Shown: positions 1-5,069 of the stretch, piece by piece
How positions within the stretch are numbered: position 1 is the first letter of the stretch
Layout of the letters: the number at the start of each line of letters is the position of its first letter
Source: Barnesiella sp.
GTDB lineage: Bacteria > Bacteroidota > Bacteroidia > Bacteroidales > Muribaculaceae
Direction of reading: 5' to 3'
Length of the DNA stretch: 5,683 bases
Assembly (NCBI GenBank): GCA_014801065.1
Contig: JAAVEX010000011.1
Span: forward strand, 51,724 to 57,406
The notes under the pieces: model-generated
The model's database searches: none
What the model saw: only the letters and a program-made list of their open reading frames with translations
Told to the model about the DNA's origin: nothing
Program-made: the position numbers and the translations under genes

Positions 1-111
1 ATCATATTCACTCTTCTCAGAGCGCCGGGCGAAGTGGAAATCAACCATGAGGTCGCACCCCGCCGGATCATCGCCGCCCTCGACATTGCCCGTGATCTCC
101 TCGGCATCTGA
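1..111 (+). CDS. C-terminal 36 codons of an unidentified protein (5' end outside the window)
   Basis: The frame starting at base 1 is open and ends at TGA 109-111. It encodes a tail ending EVAPRRIIAALDIARDLLGI. Codons favour G or C in the third position (ATC, CTC, GCC), as in the other genes of the window, which supports a real gene. The last 20 or so residues look like an amphipathic helix. I do not recognise the family from so short a tail. A faint resemblance to the end of quinolinate synthase (an EV-x-I-x-x-EVA pattern followed by a helix) is too weak to use. The gene converges with the DUF4491 gene, and repeat element A lies between them. Confidence 0.55.
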   Translation: MIFTLLRAPGEVEINHEVAPRRIIAALDIARDLLGI

Positions 112-147
112 CCCCGATTGCCGCACCCGAAGGATGAAATATATATT

Positions 148-338
148 AATAAGTAAGTGTTCATAATTCTTTATACTATGTGCGAGCTTATTTTTTAGAA
201 GATTTTGGTGCGGAGAGAAGGAGCATAGCAAGCTATACAACTGAACGACAAGCCAAAAAATTCAAAAAAGAAGCCGCAGATAGTATAAAAGATAAATGAA
301 TCTCTTAGAAACTGTTTAATTTTGAATACTTACTTATT
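148..338 (+). repeat. Palindromic repeat element A (MITE-like or REP-like, about 191 bp)
   Basis: The terminal inverted repeats are 21 nt (148-168 against 318-338) and match at 19 of 21 positions; the outer 11 (AATAAGTAAGT / ACTTACTTATT) are perfect. Inside them are TTTATACTAT at 170-179 paired perfectly with 280-289, and 186-196 paired with 264-274 at 10 of 11. At the centre is a hairpin, GCATAGC-AA-GCTATAC (223-238, one mismatch), preceded by GGAG (220-223) and followed by AACTGA (239-244). The right arm carries an extra AT-rich stretch at 290-317. The element is much more AT-rich than the genes and encodes no plausible protein. Its right terminal repeat overlaps the last two codons and the stop of the DUF4491 gene. 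It shares its plan with element B at 2009-2206. No convincing target-site duplication is visible. Strand is given as that carrying GGAG 5' of the hairpin. Confidence 0.75.
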
Positions 339-665
339 TTCCGAAAAGCGTTGTTCCGGCTTCTTATGGCGCGGATTGGCGGGAAACCAGCCGCGATCCA
401 CTCGTTTCTGCTGTTCGAACACCTCTCCGATGGTCCAGAACGAACTGAACGACAGCACGCCCAACAGCGTCGACCACACCACATCGGCTGTCAATATCGA
501 CCCCGCGAGCGCCCCGATGCCGAGAATCAGAAACCACCACCAGCAGCGTGTGCCGAAATAGTAGTGACACTTGATGACCACCGGGTGAAACAACCCTATT
601 ATCAGAAACGTGGCCAGGCCGATGGTCAGCCCTAATAGATGATACTCTTGAAGAAAATCTGTCAT
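330..665 (-). CDS. DUF4491 family small integral membrane protein
   Basis: This 111-residue protein has three probable membrane helices (about residues 9-31, 41-60 and 63-80) and a short basic C-terminal tail. The conserved pattern of the DUF4491 family, as I recall it, is present: GLATFLIIGLFHPVVIK, then YYFGTRCWWWF, then WSTLLGVLSFSSFWTIGEVFEQQKRV, ending at GWFPANP. The function of the family is unknown to me. The start was placed at the ATG ending at 665 because the family similarity begins just after it (MTDFLQEYHLLGL). An in-frame ATG at 737 would add 24 residues encoded by repeat C and would overlap the upstream gene. The gene lies 65 nt downstream of the TPM gene on the same strand and may be cotranscribed with it. 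The last codons, AAT AAG TAA, lie inside the terminal repeat of element A, so the C-terminus may have been altered by that insertion. Confidence 0.85.
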   Translation of the reverse strand: MTDFLQEYHLLGLTIGLATFLIIGLFHPVVIKCHYYFGTRCWWWFLILGIGALAGSILTADVVWSTLLGVLSFSSFWTIGEVFEQQKRVDRGWFPANPRHKKPEQRFSENK

Positions 666-684
666 AACTAAAAAATCATTAATT

Positions 685-730
685 GAGAGAGTGTTTGGAT
701 TTAAATGATATAGCACAAAGAGAGATTTGG
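685..730 (+). repeat. Repeat fragment C: copy of the left end of element B
   Basis: These 46 nt align with 2009-2056 of element B with about five substitutions and two single-base gaps. Shared blocks include GGATTTAAATGAT (697-709) and ACAAAGAGAGATTT (715-728). The outer terminal-repeat end is at 685, on the side of the DUF4491 start. The copy stops at 730, exactly one base before the stop codon of the TPM gene (731-733). No central hairpin or right arm follows, because the next bases are the coding end of the TPM gene. It is therefore a truncated or solo end of the repeat family. It fills most of the 65-nt gap between the two genes and must be part of any transcript that joins them. Confidence 0.7.
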
Positions 731-1996
731 CTACCATCCGCCCGATGCACCACCGCCTGATGTGCCGCCACCGCCGAAACTGCCGCCGCCACCGAAACCG
801 CCACCGAAACCGCCACCTCCGCCGCCGCCCGGCAGAATGACCACCGGCGCCGCAAGCTTGGCTATACGGTAAGGCACACCATATTTATGATTGCAATTCC
901 TACACTCATAGATCCGCTCGCCGCGTCCCTCCGATCGAGTGGTCGGCTGCGCAATAATCCTGTTGCCCGACATAGCACACGTACGCGCTCCACACACCTT
1001 ACACTCCGTATAGGCCGACTGTCGGTTCACGTAGGGGATCACATCCTTTTCGCCGCAGCGGTCACACAGCCACACGTCATAGTCCACCGAATTCAAGCGC
1101 TCTTCAAGATCCTGAGCCGGAGTCAGATAATTATTATCCGTAGCCTCGTCAAGCTTATGCATCGGATTGTCGCAATTTGGACACCGACGGCCATGGTCGC
1201 GCAGACGTTTCATCTTCCACAGGCAGAGCAGCAACGCCGGAACGGGCAACCCCAACCCCATGAAAGAGAGAAACATCACCACCGGCTTTGCCGTGTTCAA
1301 CTGCCGGTAGCGCTCCTGATCGCTCTTGCCGCGCGAAGCCACGATGATCCAGATCACCCACACAAGCGACCCTGCACCGGCTATCGCGCCACACCAGAGG
1401 ATGAATGAAAACAGATCTTCATCCTCGCCCGCATCAGCATCATTCGAATATTTCGAACGTATCTCTTCAGCCGCCGTCGGATTGGTGATCGCATCCCCCA
1501 TCAGCCTGGCTGCCGCAATCACCCCTCCATCGTAGTCCCCTTCGCGGAACCGCGGAGCGGCTTCATTGCGCAGAATCCGTCCGCACACCACGTCGGGAAG
1601 CACTCCACCGAGCCCGCGACCTGTACGCGCCACATAGCGGCGGTCGTCGGCCGACACGAGGATCAGCAAACCATTTTCAGTATCCTTTTTCCCTATGCCC
1701 CATAGCTCGAATAGATCGTTGGCAAAATGATCTATATCGTAGTCATCGGCCATCTTGTCGATCACCACCACCACAGGCTCTGCCGTGGTCGTGGCCCAAA
1801 TATTGCCCAGCATAGCGTTGAGCGTATCTACAGCCTCCTGCGAGAGAATCCCGTCGGGGTTCGACACATACTGCGTGCGATTCCCCACATGAACGTTAGG
1901 CACATCCTCCGGCCGATACTCCCGGGCCACAGCCGCCAGCACTCCCAGCGCGATCAACCCGCACAACAAACATAAGCGTCTCATTTTCATCTTCAT
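731..1996 (-). CDS. TPM-domain (YgcG-like) secreted membrane protein with two zinc ribbons and Gly-rich tail
   Basis: This 421-residue protein has a signal peptide (about 1-24, RRLCLLCGLIALGVLAAVA, cleavage probably after Ala24). A TPM domain follows (about 43-172), with the typical opening YVSNPDGILS, then ENGLLILVSADDRRYVARTG and GRGLGGVLPD. TPM domains occur in bacterial YgcG-type membrane proteins and in a plant photosystem II repair factor with acid phosphatase activity; the bacterial role is poorly defined. Two membrane helices follow (about 195-220 and 238-260). Next are four CxxC pairs (C272/C275, C311/C314, C332/C335, C365/C368), which suggest two zinc ribbons, and then a glycine-rich tail ending GGASGGW, as is usual for this family. 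With a secreted TPM domain, two helices would return the C-terminus outside, but both helices are followed by basic residues, so topology is uncertain. In-frame ATGs at codons 1, 3 and 5 make the exact start ambiguous. Confidence 0.88.
   Translation of the reverse strand: MKMKMRRLCLLCGLIALGVLAAVAREYRPEDVPNVHVGNRTQYVSNPDGILSQEAVDTLNAMLGNIWATTTAEPVVVVIDKMADDYDIDHFANDLFELWGIGKKDTENGLLILVSADDRRYVARTGRGLGGVLPDVVCGRILRNEAAPRFREGDYDGGVIAAARLMGDAITNPTAAEEIRSKYSNDADAGEDEDLFSFILWCGAIAGAGSLVWVIWIIVASRGKSDQERYRQLNTAKPVVMFLSFMGLGLPVPALLLCLWKMKRLRDHGRRCPNCDNPMHKLDEATDNNYLTPAQDLEERLNSVDYDVWLCDRCGEKDVIPYVNRQSAYTECKVCGARTCAMSGNRIIAQPTTRSEGRGERIYECRNCNHKYGVPYRIAKLAAPVVILPGGGGGGGFGGGFGGGGSFGGGGTSGGGASGGW
734..829 (-). 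repeat. Glycine-codon low-complexity tract encoding the C-terminal tail of the TPM protein
   Basis: On the plus strand this reads as a near-continuous series of CCG/CCA/CCT triplets, including a 12-bp unit CCACCGAAACCG present twice around 790-815. It encodes residues 390-421, an almost pure glycine tail broken by Phe, Ser, Thr and Ala and ending in Trp. Such tails are usual in YgcG-type TPM proteins. The tract is likely to vary in length between strains through slippage. Confidence 0.7.
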
Positions 1997-2008
1997 TATC
2001 GTTAATAT

Positions 2009-2206
2009 AAGAGAGGGGTTGGATTTAAATGATTTTAGTACAAAGAGAGATTTTGGAGTGATTTTTCAAAATTGAAGATGGAGCAATGCGGGCATTGCGA
2101 CTGATGAAAGCTTTGAAAAAGCGCCCAAAAGATCCTTTGTAATGAAATCAAAAATTGAAATCCCATTCTTTAATATTTAATTTGGTTTAAATTCAAACAC
2201 TCTCTT
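2009..2206 (+). repeat. Palindromic repeat element B (MITE-like or REP-like, about 198 bp)
   Basis: This element fills nearly the whole 212-bp gap between polA and the TPM gene. The terminal inverted repeats are 21 nt (2009-2029 against 2186-2206) and match at 18 of 21. The nested inner arms are 2031-2045 with 2135-2149 (13 of 15), GATTTTGG at 2049-2056 with CCCAAAAGATC at 2124-2134, and TTTTTCAAA at 2062-2070 with 2112-2120 (perfect). At the centre is a perfect hairpin, GCAATGC-GG-GCATTGC (2083-2098), preceded by GGAG (2080-2083) and followed by GACTGA (2099-2104). The right arm has an extra AT-rich stretch at 2150-2185. The right end stops two bases short of the polA stop codon, and the left end is 12 bp from the TPM start codon. 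It has the same plan as element A, and its left end is copied in fragment C. It encodes no plausible protein, and no target-site duplication is evident. Confidence 0.8.
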
Positions 2207-2208
2207 AA

Positions 2209-4974
2209 TCAATGAGCTTCAAGCCAGTTCGACCCTGTGCCGACGCTCACCTCCATGGCCACTCGGCCGCTGTAGGCCGACTCCATACATTCTACAATCA
2301 GGCTGCTCATCGCGTCCAGCTCTCCTTCGGCGATATTAAACACCAGTTCGTCGTGCACCTGCATGATCATACGTGATTGCATCCGGCGCTCGCGCATCTC
2401 ATTAAATATCTTCACCATAGCCACCTTGATAATATCGGCAGCCGAACCCTGCAGCGGAGCGTTGATAGCATTTCGCTCGGCATAGCTGCGCACCACGGCG
2501 TTGCGCGACGTAATATCCGGCAGCATACGCTTGCGCCCCATCACCGTCGACACGTATCCCTTTTCGCGCGCCGATTCTATGCTGCCATCCATAAACTGCT
2601 TCACCCCGGGGTACGAGCGGAAATACCCTTCTATCAATTCCTTGGCCTCACCGCGCGGAATCCCGAGACGCTCCGACAGGCCGAAAGCCGAGATCCCGTA
2701 GATAATCCCGAAATTGGCAGTCTTGGCCGCACGGCGCTGGGAGTCGGTCACCTCGCCGATTGGCGTGTGATAGATCTTAGCCGCCGTTGAGCGGTGGATA
2801 TCCTCGCCCGTGCGGAAAGCCTCGATCATGTCAGGATCGCCACTGAGATCAGCCATCAGCCTCAGCTCGATCTGCGAATAATCGGCCGCCAGCAGCAGAT
2901 CGCCCGGATCAGGAATAAACGCGCGGCGAATCTCGCGTCCATCATCGGTGCGCACCGGGATATTCTGCAGATTTGGGTTGGTCGACGATAATCGCCCGGT
3001 GGCCGTAACAATCTGATTATACGATGTGTGTATTTTGCCGGTGTGAGGATTGACCAGCGCCGGAAGTGCATTGATATATGTTGCCAGCAGCTTTCGCAGT
3101 CCGCGAATATCGAGAATCAGCCCTACGATCGGGTGCGCCTGACGCAATTTTTCCAAAATCTCTTCTGTTGTCGAGTAGTTTCCACTCTTGGTTTTCTTAC
3201 CGCCGCCCTTTATTTTCAGGCGGTCAAACAACACTTCGCCTACCTGCATGGGCGAGGCGATGTTGAATCGCACTCCGGCGAGGCGATACACCTCCTCCTC
3301 CATTTCGGCCAGACGCGACGTGTACCGACGCGACAAAGCCTGAAGATCTGCCACATCGATGCGCACTCCGGTCCATTCCATCTCGGCAAGCACCCGGACC
3401 AGAGGAAGTTCGACATCGAGCAACAGCTGTTTCAACCCTCCCGATTCGATCTCCCTTTCAAGCGGACCGACCAGCCGAAGCGCCGTCGTGGCTGCCTCAC
3501 ATCCTCGGTCGGCCGCCATCGCCGGAGTGTCGGGATCCTTCTTGCCCGCAGCTGGCATCAGATCGTAATCCAGATATTTCATGGCCAGCATACCGAGCAG
3601 ATGTTTCTGCTCGGGCTCAATGAGATAATGAGCCACAGCCGTGTCTATATATTCATTTTCAAGCTCGATCCCAAGCCGACGCAACAGCAGCAGATCGCGC
3701 TTCACATCGTGGCTCACCACTTCAGGTCGCTTTGCCGACATCAGCGGAGCGACCACGGCAAGCAACTCGTCGCGCTGCTCACCCGTCAGATCGGCATACA
3801 CCGCTTCACGATCCGACAGCGCTATGGCAAGCCCGCGGATACGCGCCGTCATCGGTTCGTCGCCATCGGCCACAAGGTGCAGTCCGATCCTGTCAAGTCC
3901 CGATGCGCGCTCAACAGCTCTGGCCAGATCAGCCGCCGAACCGGCCGTGACGTACTCGTGAGTGCGTGTGGCCAACGTCTCTGTGGCCACGGCCACAACC
4001 GCCTGAGGCGCCGTCTCAACCATATCGAAAAGCGATCCCATCGCTGAATCAGCCGGAGCCACTGTGGCCACGACCTCCGATCCCGACTGCGTCAACCGAT
4101 TGATAAACGTACGGAACTCCAGCTTTCGGTATATTTCGATCAGACGATCCACATCGATCTCGCTGCGAAGCGTCATCGACAGGTCAATCCCCGGCATAGG
4201 CACATCAGTGCGTATCGTGACCAGTTCCTTCGAGAACCGGATCTGAGCCTCATTTTCCACTATCTTTTTCTGCAGCGCACCCTTCAGGCTGTCAGTGTTG
4301 GCGAGCAGATTTTCCACCGAGCCCCACTGCGCTATCAGCTTTGCGGCAGTCTTTTCGCCAACGCCCGGACATCCCGGCACGTTATCGCTCGCATCCCCCT
4401 CCAGGGCCAGCAGATCGATCACCTGCGAAGGCGACGAAATTCCATAGCGCTCACACACCTGCTGCGGACCGCGGATCTCAAACCCTTCGCCGCGAAGCGC
4501 CGGCCGGTACATCATCACATGGTCCGTGACGAGCTGACCGTAATCCTTATCGGGAGTCATCATATAAGTATCAAACCCCGCCGCTTCAGCCATGCGCGAA
4601 AGCGTCCCGATCACATCGTCGGCCTCAAAGCCCTCGATCTCAAACACCGGTATGCGGTAAGCCGCCAGAATCTCCTTTATATAAGGAATGGACAGCGTGA
4701 TATCCTCCGGCTGCTTGTCGCGCTGTGCCTTATATTCGGCATACATCTCATGGCGAAACGTATGCCCTCCGGGAGGATCGAAACACACTGCTATATGCGT
4801 GGGGTTCTCCTTACGCAGAATATCATCAAGAGTGTTGCAGAATCCGAATATGGCCGACGTGTTCAACCCCTTCGATGTCACTCTCGGTGAGCGGATCAGG
4901 GCATAATAGGCGCGATAGATCAGCGCATAAGCATCAAGCAGAAACAAGCGTGGACGTGTGGAATTGTCGGTCAT
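2209..4974 (-). CDS. polA: DNA polymerase I (5' nuclease and family A polymerase; 3'-5' exonuclease domain degenerate)
   Basis: The protein is 921 aa, close to the 928 aa of the E. coli enzyme. It fills gaps, removes RNA primers between Okazaki fragments and serves in excision repair. The 5' nuclease domain (about 8-295) has LLDAYALIYRAYYA, DPPGGHTFRHE, EGFEADDVIG, TPDKDYGQLV and the helix-hairpin-helix LEGDASDNVPGCPGVGEKTA. A poorly conserved linker (about 296-345) follows, then a 3'-5' exonuclease fold (about 350-510) that lacks most catalytic residues: the positions of E. coli D355, E357, Y497 and D501 appear to be H366, V368, R490 and A494, while D427 (equivalent of D424) remains. The polymerase domain (about 520-921) is intact: TATGRLSSTNPNLQNIP, motif A DYSQIELR (698-705), the O-helix RRAAKTANFGIIYG (747-760, Phe755), motif C QVHDELV (872-878) and the usual end NWLEAH. 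A Bacteroidetes-type promoter lies just upstream. Element B begins almost at the stop codon. Confidence 0.97.
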   Translation of the reverse strand: MTDNSTRPRLFLLDAYALIYRAYYALIRSPRVTSKGLNTSAIFGFCNTLDDILRKENPTHIAVCFDPPGGHTFRHEMYAEYKAQRDKQPEDITLSIPYIKEILAAYRIPVFEIEGFEADDVIGTLSRMAEAAGFDTYMMTPDKDYGQLVTDHVMMYRPALRGEGFEIRGPQQVCERYGISSPSQVIDLLALEGDASDNVPGCPGVGEKTAAKLIAQWGSVENLLANTDSLKGALQKKIVENEAQIRFSKELVTIRTDVPMPGIDLSMTLRSEIDVDRLIEIYRKLEFRTFINRLTQSGSEVVATVAPADSAMGSLFDMVETAPQAVVAVATETLATRTHEYVTAGSAADLARAVERASGLDRIGLHLVADGDEPMTARIRGLAIALSDREAVYADLTGEQRDELLAVVAPLMSAKRPEVVSHDVKRDLLLLRRLGIELENEYIDTAVAHYLIEPEQKHLLGMLAMKYLDYDLMPAAGKKDPDTPAMAADRGCEAATTALRLVGPLEREIESGGLKQLLLDVELPLVRVLAEMEWTGVRIDVADLQALSRRYTSRLAEMEEEVYRLAGVRFNIASPMQVGEVLFDRLKIKGGGKKTKSGNYSTTEEILEKLRQAHPIVGLILDIRGLRKLLATYINALPALVNPHTGKIHTSYNQIVTATGRLSSTNPNLQNIPVRTDDGREIRRAFIPDPGDLLLAADYSQIELRLMADLSGDPDMIEAFRTGEDIHRSTAAKIYHTPIGEVTDSQRRAAKTANFGIIYGISAFGLSERLGIPRGEAKELIEGYFRSYPGVKQFMDGSIESAREKGYVSTVMGRKRMLPDITSRNAVVRSYAERNAINAPLQGSAADIIKVAMVKIFNEMRERRMQSRMIMQVHDELVFNIAEGELDAMSSLIVECMESAYSGRVAMEVSVGTGSNWLEAH

Positions 4975-4990
4975 AATCGTTTTTTTATTT

Positions 4991-5024
4991 CAAAATTACT
5001 AATAAAATGCGGGCTTGCGTCAAA
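4991..5024 (-). promoter_or_regulatory. Putative Bacteroidetes-type promoter of polA
   Basis: Read on the minus strand, TTTG (5024-5021) is followed after 22 nt by TAATTTTG (4998-4991). This fits the Bacteroidetes primary sigma factor consensus of TTTG at -33 and TAnnTTTG at -7, with a spacer near the usual length. The polA start codon is 16 nt beyond the -7 box, so the leader would be very short. The region around the start codon is A/T-rich with no Shine-Dalgarno sequence, as is common in this phylum. Confidence 0.5.
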
Positions 5025-5041
5025 CATTACAACTTTTTTTG

Positions 5042-5049
5042 TAATTTTG
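5042..5049 (+). promoter_or_regulatory. Putative -7 box of the polyprenyl synthase promoter
   Basis: TAATTTTG is a perfect match to the Bacteroidetes -7 consensus TAnnTTTG and lies 20 nt before the ATG at 5070. It mirrors the polA -7 box, since CAAAATTAC (4991-4999) and GTAATTTTG (5041-5049) form an exact 9-bp inverted repeat. The -33 element is weak: the nearest candidate is TTG at 5015-5017 with a 24-nt spacer, longer than ideal. Confidence 0.38.
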
Positions 5050-5069
5050 CGCCATATTTGCCCGATTAT

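Noticed and set aside
1..111. Assigning the leading partial gene to quinolinate synthase
   Set aside because: Only a loose pattern in the final helix is similar, and no catalytic or iron-sulfur residues are in the window.
220..244. The central hairpin of element A (and of B) as a standard intrinsic terminator
   Set aside because: The stem is short and AT-containing, and no run of T follows it on either strand, so it does not meet the usual criteria.
317..324. TAATTTTG inside element A as a promoter -7 box reading rightwards
   Set aside because: It matches the consensus, but no TTTG or TTG lies at the right distance upstream and no plus-strand gene follows; it is also part of the terminal inverted repeat.
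148..338. Element A as an insertion sequence with target-site duplication
   Set aside because: No transposase fits within 191 bp, and I could not find a direct repeat flanking the terminal repeats. Only a non-autonomous or REP-like element is supported.
666..737. An N-terminal extension of the DUF4491 protein starting at the ATG at 737
   Set aside because: The added 24 residues are encoded mainly by repeat fragment C, show no resemblance to the family, and would overlap the end of the TPM gene. The ATG at 665 gives the normal DUF4491 N-terminus.
887..1408. A 173-codon plus-strand open frame opposite the TPM gene
   Set aside because: It is antisense to a well-supported gene, has no recognisable motif, and shows the His/Arg-rich composition typical of shadow frames.
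3028..4047. A 339-codon open frame on the plus strand
   Set aside because: It lies wholly antisense to polA, whose motifs are unmistakable, and its translation is rich in His, Arg and Gln with no domain features. It is a by-product of GC-biased polA codons.
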